Of a stretch of DNA of 13,466 nt, positions 1 through 8,007 are shown in pieces (the stretch's first letter is position 1; the number at the start of each line of letters is the position of its first letter). The notes beneath the pieces are model-generated. The model was not told where the DNA came from. It saw only the letters and a program-made list of their open reading frames with translations, and searched no databases. The stretch spans positions 54,249 to 67,714 of the forward strand of contig UZAN01040907.1 in the NCBI GenBank assembly GCA_900618425.1. The letters run 5' to 3'. The translations under genes were made by a program, and so were the position numbers. The DNA is from Echinostoma caproni. Its lineage: Eukaryota > Platyhelminthes > Trematoda > Plagiorchiida > Echinostomatidae.

Positions 1-904
1 TATTACTTGAAGTAGTTAAGCAATGGATCAGTCGAGATCATCATGACTGCAGTGTGTTCGCCCCGTATCGGGCAAAGTAACCTAATGGTTGGGATAAACG
101 CATTTCTACCCAATGGCAAAATTTCGCTGGGTGAGTCATTGTGTGCTAGCAGTGGGTGAAGTTTTAGGCTTTCGGATTTCCAGCCCCGCCCTCCCCAACA
201 TTCTGTGAGCCAAGAACAAATAGTACAAGCACCTACCCGTCTTTGAACCAGTTCACCTTCCTCAGAAATTGTATAACTGCTTGAACACTTGAAACTGTAA
301 CTGATTCACGCAGGCAAACACCCGTTCGTAGTCGGATCCGAAACATTATTACCGCTAGCTGACAACCTAATTAGTGTTGTTAGTATTGTTAACGATATAT
401 AATAGTATACAGTCACTGATTTATTAAACTCTTGCGACATTGTGGTTTTCATCAGATCTCTTCCACCAGTGCCTAGCCTATTGAGTCTCATTCATAGAAT
501 TGAATATGGTGCTACTCCACATCATACCCAAAATATCTATCACAGTATCCAATTATGCTGTTGCTTCATTCGTCGTTGGTCTTGTAGGAAGTGAAATCTC
601 GTTTCGAGCAATGGTTTGTAGTACGTAATTTATAGGATAACGAAAGCTCAGTAGAAAAAATTAAATGAACTCATCAATAAAATGATTCATAAGCATTTAA
701 AGCTATTGCCATTTTATGTTGTCAATACCTTGTGTGTCTTGCTTTACTTTTAACCACCAAATTAATTATACAATAAATTAAGCTTATGATTACATCTGAG
801 CAAGTGCACAATTAAAAAAAATGAGATCGCAGGTTAATGTGAATCTCTAACACGTTATCTTTCTGCCGCATTTATAAACCGAAAACTCAGAGTAATGGGG
901 GATT
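1..904. other. no gene recognised
   Basis: I see no convincing coding frame, RNA gene or repeat here. Open frames are short and show no protein family. Positions 640-840 are especially AT-rich, with several A runs. The stretch is probably intergenic or intronic. Confidence 0.5.
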
Positions 905-913
905 GGATTCAAT

Positions 914-1063
914 TTCAAAGAGGACATTTATCGTGTATGTAGCAAATGAAGCGTGAAAGAAAGCGCTGTACAGCTGCTGGTTGGGTCTAATCACTAGTGC
1001 GAATTCATCAACCCAACTGAGGATCGAACCCAGGATCACACACGACGAATTTCCTCTTTGGAA
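914..1063 (-). mobile_element. tRNA-derived SINE copy, reverse orientation, with inverted ends
   Basis: On the minus strand, a perfect pol III box B (GGTTCGATCC, plus-strand positions 1021-1030) is followed by a body and a tail resembling ACACGATAAATGTCCTCTTT. The copy at 1221-1413 shows the same order: box B, CTCAGTTG, a GATG-ATT-GCA stretch, CAGC-GTAC, GCTTTCTT, then the ACACGA-AAAT-CCTCTTTG tail. They are therefore the same family, with small indels. No good box A is visible upstream of box B here. Instead, positions 1037-1062 repeat the tail in the opposite direction, so the 150-nt unit has terminal inverted arms (914-939 against 1037-1062, about 21 of 26 matching). This could be a 5'-truncated SINE joined to a stray tail of a second copy, or a real feature of the family. 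No protein is encoded. Confidence 0.65.
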
Positions 1064-1220
1064 ATCCTCCAATACTCTCATGTAACTAGTAGTCAGGTTG
1101 TGGAAGTTTCCAACCGAGTCATAACCCCAGAGGCTAGTGTTGAAATGAGTAAGGCGTTATGCCCGCAACAAGCTCGCGGTTGTGCTTTACTGTGTAAATG
1201 GAAAACAAAATCTGTCCGAT

Positions 1221-1413
1221 TAGCTGCCCTGTGGCTTAGTGGGTATTATGCGTGCGTTTTCCCTGTGAGTTCCCGGGTTTGATCCTCAGTTGAATCGATG
1301 GATTTGCATCGCTTATGATACCCATATAGTTCAAAACAGCCGTACGGTGGTGCTTTCTTGCTTTTCAGCTCACACCACAGTTGCTCTATACACGACAAAT
1401 TCCCTCTTTGGAA
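1221..1413 (+). mobile_element. tRNA-derived SINE copy, forward orientation
   Basis: The tRNA-like head carries box A TGGCTTAGTGG (1232-1242), an exact match to the TRGCNNAGYNGG consensus as far as it runs. It also carries box B GGTTTGATCC (1276-1285), one base from GGTTCGANNCC. The 44-nt start-to-start spacing is normal for tRNA genes. A tRNA-unrelated body follows and ends in ACACGACAAATTCCCTCTTT near 1390-1409, shared with the reverse copy at 914-1063. The exact 5' end is uncertain because the sequence before the tRNA head (about 1070-1220) has no second copy here to compare. SINEs encode no protein; they are transcribed by RNA polymerase III and mobilised by a partner LINE. I cannot name the family. 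Confidence 0.7.
1232..1285 (+). promoter_or_regulatory. internal pol III promoter (box A + box B) of the SINE
   Basis: Box A lies at 1232-1242 and box B at 1276-1285. Box A is intact. Box B has a C-to-T change at the fourth position, expected to weaken TFIIIC binding, so present activity is doubtful. Confidence 0.6.
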
Positions 1414-1908
1414 CAGAATACTTATAAATGTTACGACGTTTTACATCCTTACACAAAATCACAATTTCAATGGGTAGCAGTTTGTTAGTAAAATGATTTT
1501 CATTTGAATGATGTTAACAGGTAATCATTCACCGGTATTTTGTCCATCACATGGAAAACAGTTTTTATTTTGATCACCAATATAGATCAAAATAAAGAGC
1601 CTCATAAGAAGGAATTACTTATTAGAAAGCCTGAAGTTCCATGCTGTTCCGCACCAATTGCTGTTTTGATTTTGAGCTGTAACTCCGAGCTTCCACAAAT
1701 TGTATTTTGTCAAACAATGTCACACCCTTTCAGGTAGTGATATAAGACAATAAGGAATTTTCAGTCAAAAATGGGGAAGGAAATAAATGTCCTTTATTTA
1801 CATCTATGGATAATTGAGGAGGAATTTGGAAATGGAAAAGTATTTCCAACTTCAGAACTTCGTTGCACGAGTTCACTCATGGTTACGAATAGCTGAACAA
1901 GATCTGGC
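1414..1908. other. no gene recognised
   Basis: AT-rich sequence with a short open frame on the plus strand (1540-1737) that has no recognisable motif or splice context. I see no repeat shared with the rest of the window. Confidence 0.45.
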
Positions 1909-2325
1909 TCACCATGCTGTGTTGTGCTCCCTGCGTTCAGTTGAATCATGCAAACGGAGATCCACGAATCCGATATCATTTGTGTGTTGATCGAAATTCA
2001 GACGACCCCAGAAAATCGTCCGATCTTCCAATGATGTCAAAACTCTTTCAGAAATGAGGTAATCTAACACGTCTAAGTGACTAGAGAAGTCAAATTTCAT
2101 GGTCAAAATAAACTTTATCGCAATGCTCTTCGTGTGATCTCTATATTCGGTTTTCATTGTGAAACCGATCGATGGTCCCGATGAATTATCCTTAGCAAAA
2201 TAACATTTCCCATCCTCTTCCTCCTCCTGGTCATCAATGTTCTTCGCCTCCAACCGCTGTGCCCCACACAACTCGTTGGTCTCGAGTGGACTTTGCAAAT
2301 GAAATTTGGGTATAACGTTTGGATT
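1909..2325 (-). CDS. candidate exon of an unrecognised protein
   Basis: This is the longest stop-free run in the window, about 138 codons read down from 2325 to the TGA at 1909-1911. It has no early ATG (the first falls about 55 codons in), so if real it is an internal exon. A fair splice donor, ATG|GTGAGC, lies at 1907-1912 just before the stop. A weak acceptor, TTTGCAAAG, ends at 2291. The predicted chain begins with an acidic patch (QEEEEDG), followed by mixed charged and hydrophobic sequence including the run DVLDYLISERVLTSLEDR. I recognise no family. For this base composition one such run per window is about what chance would give, so the case rests on the donor and the protein-like composition only. 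Confidence 0.25.
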   Translation of the reverse strand, partial: NPNVIPKFHLQSPLETNELCGAQRLEAKNIDDQEEEEDGKCYFAKDNSSGPSIGFTMKTEYRDHTKSIAIKFILTMKFDFSSHLDVLDYLISERVLTSLEDRTIFWGRLNFDQHTNDIGFVDLRLHDSTERREHNTAW

Positions 2326-2328
2326 TCA

Positions 2329-3061
2329 AAAAACATTCATGTAGGGCATAGCAATAGCTCTTTTATAGAGTAAATTGATCGATGACAAATTTTTCCATTT
2401 GACTTGTGGAAATCCGCGACATGCACTCAGTATTTAGCTCAGTAAACTCAGTCAATGGATTCAAAATTGGCTTTCAATTTCACATAACCTTCCGAGCATT
2501 GAAAACGGGAGAGGAAGAGCAACTAATTGTGAACATCAACAACCCAGCCTAGTATCTCGTGTGCTTGGTTCCCGATTGGGCCTCCAGTCGTTCTATGAGA
2601 TATATGAGCAGGAACACACAAATGACGTCATACCACACACGTTTTCTTGAGCCGCGGTTTATGGCCTAATTCACGAAATATAACACGATAAAAACACCGA
2701 GTAGGGCTTTAGATGGATTCGTGTATACATTGAATGGAAATTGTCACATCGAACGAGCAACTTCAAAAGAGAAGGACCGATATTGTGACTGTATCACTTA
2801 CAATACAAACACAAAGGTCTTTTTTATGTTGCTCTGATTACCGTGATACAAATAAGGAATATGTAATATTATTTAAATACAGATTTGCGACTGATTAATC
2901 AATACGAACAACCAGTTCAGCAAACGCGGAAACTGTGGAACGAAACTGCTCTGTCTGAGTGATTGATACCGTGAAATAACGACAGAGTGCTCTGTGTTAT
3001 AGTACCCTAATGTACGCCAGATCCCTATGACTAGAAAGCCACGTTTTCAACTATACTATGT
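2329..3061. other. no gene recognised
   Basis: Non-coding-looking DNA. Short frames only; no SINE boxes, no reverse transcriptase motifs and no simple repeat worth listing. Confidence 0.45.
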
Positions 3062-3250
3062 ATGTTCCGTTCCGAGATCGGCAGTTTATATCTGTCCGCC
3101 ATCACATTCCAACTCGTCTCACGATTCGACGGGCGTTGTGATTTGGAGTGCCTCCACAACGAACGCGACTTGCATACGTTTGTTATCACAAAGGATGACT
3201 GTATGTATGTCGGCGCGTGTTGGAAGCACTATGTCATGTGTCCGTATTAG
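3062..3250 (+). CDS. candidate small cysteine-rich ORF or exon, unrecognised
   Basis: An ATG at 3062 opens 62 codons to a TAG at 3248-3250. The frame is open back to a TAG near 3029. The C-terminal half is cysteine-rich: CDLEC, then TKDDC, GAC and MC, with aromatic residues between. The spacing is loosely like a PAN/apple or other small disulfide domain, but no signature can be claimed. There is no clear signal peptide and no strong splice border. An overlapping frame (3027-3287) is also open, which weakens the case. Local GC content is higher than in the flanks. It may be an exon of a secreted protein, a decayed gene, or chance. Confidence 0.22.
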   Translation: MFRSEIGSLYLSAITFQLVSRFDGRCDLECLHNERDLHTFVITKDDCMYVGACWKHYVMCPY

Positions 3251-4084
3251 CCCAAATCCAGAGGTTAACACCGTACAGCTAGATTAGGAATAGCTCAAAA
3301 GCACATCAAGAAAGCAACCATATCCTGGTTTTCATCAAAAGTGTTTCAAATGAAACTGGTTTGTGAAGCGAACAATTCTTTTCATTATCCACTATTAGGC
3401 AGCCAACGACAAACAGTGTTGTACACAAACTATTGTGTATATGAGGTGAGCTTAATACTCACGGAACTTAAATGATTCACGGATCGTTTTATTACACGCA
3501 TTAACGTTTCGTTCAATATTTCGATCATTCGTTTCACTATCGGTTCCCTGAACAAAAACCTGACTCATAGCTATATATAAATAATTCTTTGTCTCGCGGG
3601 ATTCAGAAAAACTCTACTACATTGAGGAAAATGAAAAGCAAGCCTTTTTTGTTAATTTCATCTGAATTCAACGTTTGAACAAAATGGGAATAGTATGTCG
3701 TAAATACACTGAGTATCAGCAAACATGGTTGCACATAATTTTCAAATAACGCCGTAAAAAGGAAAAGTGATACACTAAAATCCAATAACCCTCAAACAAT
3801 TGAAACTGATGAGACCAAGAAATTGATGTATATGGCCGAACAAACGCTGTTACTGCGGTCTTGGAAATGCGTGCCTAGTATACAATCATTGTTTAAACCA
3901 AACGCCGGTACCTCGCCGGATAAAGGTCTTTGGTGACAACTCTCGAAATGGTAAGCTTCACTTGTTTGTGTTTTTGCTTCGATCACTTTGAATATTCGGT
4001 AAACATTACCAATCAACTAAAGCACATGTGAATGCCGAAATGTGATGCGTTTCGCTGAATTGATGAAATTTAGTCCGAGTTGAA
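3251..4084. other. no gene recognised
   Basis: AT-rich, with short open frames on the minus strand (3603-3785 and 3792-4016) that lack motifs. At 3803-3811 the sequence CTGATGAG recalls a hammerhead ribozyme core, but the pairing it needs is absent (see rejected items). Confidence 0.45.
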
Positions 4085-4136
4085 ACATGTTTTAGGCTGA
4101 AAATGGTGTGGAATGATTATGGTTCGGGATGTGGAT

Positions 4137-4259
4137 GTTGGTGTTGATGTGTTCTCCGAGCCGGACGTGTTGCCCGCACGGCACTGATTATGTTGCCTAC
4201 CCTGACCACGAAAAGTCCGCGAGCAACGCTTCCAGATTGGAGAACACACCAAGACCAAC
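4137..4259. repeat. imperfect foldback (inverted repeat) of 123 nt
   Basis: The arm 4137-4157 is matched by the reverse complement of 4239-4259 at 19 of 21 positions. Pairing continues inward at lower identity (4158-4177 against 4219-4238, 14 of 20), leaving a loop of about 41 nt. Outside the core, partial similarity with indels continues to roughly 4085 and 4302, where ACATGTTT faces AAACATGG. The open frames on both strands across this segment are by-products of the symmetry. It could be a small foldback/MITE-like element, two inverted copies of a short repeat, or a transcribed hairpin. Confidence 0.6.
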
Positions 4260-4302
4260 ATTGTTAGGGCTTGTCTCCCATAACAACGATAATCAAACAT
4301 GG

Positions 4303-5455
4303 TCTCCTATGTTCAATTACCCTATTCGTTAACAGCCCAAATACATAATTGGCTTTGAGACCGAAGTACATGTAACAGGATTTGAATAAATTCACACCGT
4401 GTGTAGCAACAAAAACGGTGGCGATTTGCTTCCACTGGTCATTGATTTGCTCTCCAGATGAATCGGTCTACATTCTAATACTCAGATATAAGAAGTAACC
4501 CTGACCTATTACATTACACCTAGGTCGCAGATCAAACACCCGCTTGTGTTCATCGATTATTATCATTTCTTTATCTATACGGTTAAACCAACAAGTACTG
4601 CATCTCATCGCTAAACGTAAGCACAAGTGAATCTCAGTAAAGTAGCTGATTGTATTGATTTACCAATAGACTGTACTACCTTATCCAAAATTGTATTAGT
4701 CACGCAACCAACCGGAAAAAACTATGCCAATTTACTCATCCTACTGGTTGAACCTCAAGTGTGTTCCCCGTATACTTGAAAGGCGCGATTTTATGAAATT
4801 CATGACGTTTGTCTGCATGAGAATCTTACCTACTAATTCTGGCAACCACTCTACCTTAATGAAATGATAATGTAAGAGTTTGTTTCCCATTAGACGGTAA
4901 CCTTCAATTTGTATTCCTTCAGTTTACACAGTCCCAAACTTTGAATTGTTCTCTTGTCCGTTTTCAGTCCAAGTAAGTTGACTGGAAATGATAAATTATC
5001 ATACTCGTGGCTGTGTTCTTTTGACTTGATGTCGCCGACCGGATTCACGTATATATAAATATCCAATAAATTCCTTCTGTAACCCAACCGGATGTCACAT
5101 TGTTATTTGCCGTAAGGTTCTTAAATGTCCCCCAAATGTTCATCTCCCGTTTGTCTACAGCTTCATCAAACCTGCTTGTGATATCCCTCCCACCCGTCAG
5201 TAATATTTAGTCATCTTAGAATTAAGAACCACAGGTTTATACACCCTGTGCATGAGGATCATTAAATCACGTGCTGTGGTGGACTCATTGATTCGAGTTG
5301 TTGGATTGCCTCGAAAATCATATACTACACGAAAGATTTCCCTAATGCATGGCTCGATGCTACCCACTCACTCAACCCAATTCCTGCTACCTCTGAAGTT
5401 ACTTTGCCAATAAAACCGACAACGATTTATAGTGCCCAATAAAGATGATACATCG
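4303..5455. other. no gene recognised
   Basis: No convincing feature. Two overlapping minus-strand frames (4890-5087 and 4741-4890) look mildly protein-like and there is a GTAAGA donor-like site near 4827, but nothing marks either as an exon. A TTGATTCGAG at 5288-5297 resembles a degenerate box B without a partner box A. Confidence 0.4.
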
Positions 5456-5591
5456 TCAATCTGCGTGCGATTGCTTGACTAGCTCGATATCTTCATCAGC
5501 CAAAATTCCTTTCCTCCTTACTGACATGTTCATCAGAAGCTGACAGGTTTCCTGGATAATATTAGCCCGGTTCGACATGTCCATTTTGACA
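5456..5591 (-). CDS. weak candidate exon, unrecognised
   Basis: Reading down the minus strand, TGATTTCAG is a good acceptor ending at 5592. One spare base and 44 codons then run to a TGA at 5456-5458. An alternative 3' border, TCA|GTAAGG, sits at 5516-5521. The chain contains NIIQETCQLLMNMS and then a basic/acidic stretch ending LADEDIELVKQSHAD. I recognise no family. The leading phase does not fit the phase-0 donor at 6724. Short frames bounded by chance AG and GT sites are common, so this is listed only because both borders are above average. Confidence 0.18.
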
Positions 5592-5683
5592 CTGAAATCA
5601 TGATTCAATATGCAACCGCCTAAATTGCATCATGATATGTACAAACCAATTGCTTGATTTGACTTGGAAACTAGCCAGATATA

Positions 5684-5689
5684 TTTATT
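5684..5689 (-). terminator. AATAAA poly(A) signal candidate
   Basis: A minus-strand AATAAA lies 83 nt beyond the TAA of the candidate terminal exon at 5772-5996, a plausible 3' UTR distance. The hexamer is common in AT-rich DNA, so it supports that exon only weakly. Confidence 0.25.
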
Positions 5690-5771
5690 AACTTGATTTC
5701 TACGGGACGTGAAACAAAATTGGCTAGTTGTGTGTAAATCAATCATCCCGATGAAGGTACTTTTACCTGTT

Positions 5772-5996
5772 TTATATTTTGTCCAGTGAGTCTCCCTTTG
5801 GATCACATAATAGAAATGAATCCCGGTTTGCAATACAAGTGACATTTATTACGAGGGCGTGTTCAGAAAAGATACAGTGGCCACGGTCGTTAAATTGCAC
5901 CATTTCAGCGATCACGCAGGCGATTATATCGGGCACTGCAAGTGTACCACACACCGATAACGCAACCATGCTGGTGTCCCAACTAACTACCTTCGC
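5772..5996 (-). CDS. candidate 3'-terminal exon, unrecognised protein
   Basis: After the acceptor AAATCAG (ending at 5997) the minus strand reads 74 codons and a TAA. The frame is closed by a TGA just upstream of the acceptor, which agrees with an exon edge. The chain is protein-like: AKVVSWDTSM at the start, a hydrophobic helix-like stretch (ALSVCGTLAVPDIIACVIAEM), then a cysteine-containing region and a polar end. The ATG at 5967-5969 could also start a 65-residue ORF. It begins in phase 0, which matches the phase-0 donor of the candidate exon at 6724-6883 (intron about 727 nt), and an AATAAA follows at 5684-5689. I cannot name the family. An overlapping plus-strand frame is also open, a reason for caution. 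Confidence 0.33.
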   Translation of the reverse strand, partial: AKVVSWDTSMVALSVCGTLAVPDIIACVIAEMVQFNDRGHCIFSEHALVINVTCIANRDSFLLCDPKGDSLDKI

Positions 5997-6064
5997 CTGA
6001 TTTCACTTGCCTACAGGAAGATTCATCTTTTGTAACCCAGCAGCGAAACAAGAATGCTGCACGC

Positions 6065-6099
6065 ACTGACAAAACAGTATTTCGTTAGTGTTTGTCAGT
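6065..6099. repeat. short stem-loop
   Basis: ACTGACAAAACA (6065-6076) pairs with TGTTTGTCAGT (6089-6099): 11 base pairs with a single one-base bulge and a 12-nt loop. It lies in the presumed intron between the candidate exons at 6724-6883 and 5772-5996. No function is evident. Confidence 0.45.
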
Positions 6100-6318
6100 C
6101 CTCACAAAAAATTCAACCATGTCTGGTTTTTATTATAATTTGCAACCGACTGGTTATATATTCGTCTTTTGCACTTGCAAATCCAAATTGGTAGTGATCT
6201 ATTGTGCATTTCATTTCAATCCCCGATCCAAATGATGTCGATTAGCTCACCACTTATCCAAATGTCATGACCGTGTCTATCGCAACTCCTTTATTGACGA
6301 TAACACACAAGCACTTAC

Positions 6319-6403
6319 TGAATTCGTGAGACATCCCCTGTTTTTCTCAGCTTGGGGTAAGCCAATGTGTATGGCAGTGGCCAACACCACACATATAGCA
6401 TTC
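6319..6403 (-). CDS. weak candidate internal exon
   Basis: This segment has attractive borders on the minus strand: acceptor CTACCTTTTAG ending at 6404 and donor TTCA|GTAAGT at 6313-6318. Inside, 85 nt read as one base plus 28 codons (NAICVVLATAIHIGLPQAEK and a short polar end), or in another frame starting at the second ATG. It cannot follow the phase-0 donor at 6724 in either open frame, because the phase-0 frame contains a TGA. It is therefore either an alternative exon, part of another transcript, or chance. Confidence 0.18.
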
Positions 6404-6723
6404 CTAAAAGGTAGATTCTTTCATTTGAATATAATATAAACATTCCACTTCTTGATTTCGACAACGGTCGATGGTTGCATGTTGACAGAGCATCGATCAA
6501 AAAAATCCAAGGAATACATTCACAAGAATGATGGACCAAAGTGACAAGAATATTGTATTCTTATTTTTGCAATACACTGTGCATTATTGTTCATTCTTGA
6601 GCGCTTAGAGCAATCAATTGGCGCGTAGTCCACTAACTTGGCAGTCAGACTGTTTTGGTCAGTTTCCTGCAGTGCATGCAGCAACCTGAACTCTGACGAG
6701 CACTCTTTAGGTATTTCACTTAC

Positions 6724-6883
6724 CTTTGTATTCAACGCGAAAAACGCTTCTCTATTACATTCATACCCGGGCATAAAAATGCCAACTGAATGAACTCGAT
6801 TTGAAGGCACCAAACCAGAAATTATACGAATGTGAGAAGACAGTATACAATGAGGTTCAAATAAATTTTGTGGCAAACTGTGC
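6724..6883 (-). CDS. candidate internal exon, unrecognised protein
   Basis: Minus-strand borders are strong: acceptor ATTTTTATCAG ending at 6884 and the textbook donor AAAG|GTAAGT with GTAAGT at 6718-6723. The 160 nt between give one leading base and 53 codons; the other two frames are closed by stops. The chain starts HSLPQNLFEPHCILSS and ends GYECNREAFFALNTK, with no family I can name. It ends in phase 0, so it can splice in frame to 5996-5772. Codon use is AT-rich, unlike the exon at 12389-12495. A second protein-like frame (7072-6857, ending YQAQFATKFI) overlaps its start in another phase. A frameshifted or decayed gene is therefore also possible. Confidence 0.38.
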
Positions 6884-6886
6884 CTG

Positions 6887-7113
6887 ATAAAAATCATTGT
6901 TTGTTACTTTATGGTTACCGGGATTACTTAGATTGACCATGAAACTGCAACTATTATTCAAGAAATATGAAGTTAAATGCCATTTTGCACAGAGTATTTT
7001 CCAATTTTGTGCTGCAGCTTTTAAACTGTCACGAATGTCATCAGTTATTTCATCAATTCTCATCGAATTCACGTTTGTTTAAACAGTAATTTAAAAGAGA
7101 ATAAAAATCATTG
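6887..7113. repeat. 13-bp direct repeats flanking 201 bp (possible target-site duplication)
   Basis: ATAAAAATCATTG occurs at 6887-6899 and again exactly at 7101-7113. The 201 bp between them carry a minus-strand open frame (7072 downward) with chain MRIDEITDDIRDSLKAAAQN and onward. A duplication of this length would fit retrotransposition of a short sequence, but no A-tail, pol III boxes or inverted termini are clear in the insert. AT-rich 13-mers can also repeat by chance. Confidence 0.3.
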
Positions 7114-7415
7114 CAGTGGGAAATAAAGTTTAGAATAAATGCCGTTTGCCCATGGCAATCGCTTCACAAGCATGACATAGGAAACTGAAATATATTTTTA
7201 AATTGAAGGTTACTTCGCAAGAGTTCGGTGACAATGTGTCACCACAATTGGTCGAATCATCGTCTTACGTTTTGGAGTAACACACTGACAAACATAGCAC
7301 ATTTGATGCGCAAAATAGGGGCAAACTGTAGGTGACCTGATAGTTTCTTTTCAGGAGACCTTCGCGGTTTCACGGGAGATAATTTGCTTACCATCACCTG
7401 CAACATATTTCATTA
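7114..7415. other. no gene recognised; a small perfect hairpin
   Basis: GGTGAC-AATGT-GTCACC forms a 6-bp perfect stem at 7227-7243. A good polypyrimidine-AG (TTTCTTTTCAG) lies near 7344-7354. The recognisable part of the Penelope-like remnant starts just after this stretch and may extend into it undetected. Confidence 0.4.
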
Positions 7416-7992
7416 ATGATGCTGAAGTATTCGGATGCCTCAAATATTAACGCATATTTGAGGTCCATTCAACGAAATATGATGGAACAGGTACCAAAAG
7501 TACACAGTGATGGAGTGGATAAGAAGGACCAGTTCATTAGTCTCCCTTTTAAGGGTGAAGCTGCCGCTGAAACCCTCATCAGACGATTGAATGGAGCGGT
7601 AAAAGCCACATTCAACCCGCGCACCTGCGCTGCTCTTTCAAAAGTTCGCCACTGATAACCATACGAAATAAAGATAGACTACCGATGGTGACCGCTTCAA
7701 TGATTGTTTACTCGTTCAGGTGCGTTTGTGACTCACCAAAACGTGCCGTTCGACGTAGAGCACGGCAGTTATCCATGCGCATGAAAGAACACCATCTCCG
7801 CTGGCTGCGTCGACGTGGTTCCGGATCTATCACAAGTGCGATTCGCGCTCACTTGGTCTTCAGGTCCCCCCGAACCGGTCTAAATGCGTTAGATTGCGTA
7901 CGTTGTCCATAGTCGATGCCATATGTATTAGGCATTTGACCCCAGAACTATGCGCCCAAAAACGTCTTATCCGAGCTCTCCATCTCCCCTGA
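7416..7992 (+). pseudogene. degenerate Penelope-like element: C-terminal linker and GIY-YIG endonuclease
   Basis: Three successive frames give collinear pieces of one retroelement protein. First (7416-7655) comes the linker hallmark QFISLPFKGEAAAETLIRRLN and KATFN. Second, after a frameshift near 7650, comes DRLPMVTASMIVYSFRC, LSMRMKEHH, then ITSAIRAHLV. Third, after a deletion and shift near 7865-7880, comes LRTLSIVDAICIRH and the terminal LTPELCAQKRLIRALHLP, ending at TGA 7990-7992. In Penelope-like elements this region joins a telomerase-like reverse transcriptase to a C-terminal GIY-YIG nuclease that nicks the target DNA. The first tyrosine motif (VYSF) is kept. The second (usually Y-V/I-G followed by RT) is scrambled into PKRAVRRRA, and roughly 15-20 residues after AHLV are missing. 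The copy cannot make an active enzyme. The reverse transcriptase half is absent upstream, so this is a 5'-truncated, old insertion. Confidence 0.85.
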
Positions 7993-7993
7993 A

Positions 7994-8007
7994 GGGTTCG
8001 CGAACCC
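7994..8007. repeat. 14-bp perfect palindrome after the PLE stop codon
   Basis: GGGTTCGCGAACCC is a perfect palindrome starting two bases after the TGA of the Penelope-like remnant. It sits in what should be the element's 3' untranslated region. Confidence 0.7.

Noticed and set aside
3803..3822. CTGATGAG followed by AAGAAA, like a hammerhead ribozyme core (expected near some PLEs and SINEs)
   Set aside because: No stem II pairing between the two core parts and no correctly placed GAAAC or cleavage triplet.
4070..4332. Opposite-strand ORFs of 67-76 codons
   Set aside because: They mirror each other across the foldback at 4137-4259 and show no protein family.
4741..4890. 49-codon minus-strand ORF with protein-like composition and an internal GTAAGA donor
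   Set aside because: Too short to exceed chance, overlapped by another frame, no good acceptor and no recognised motif.
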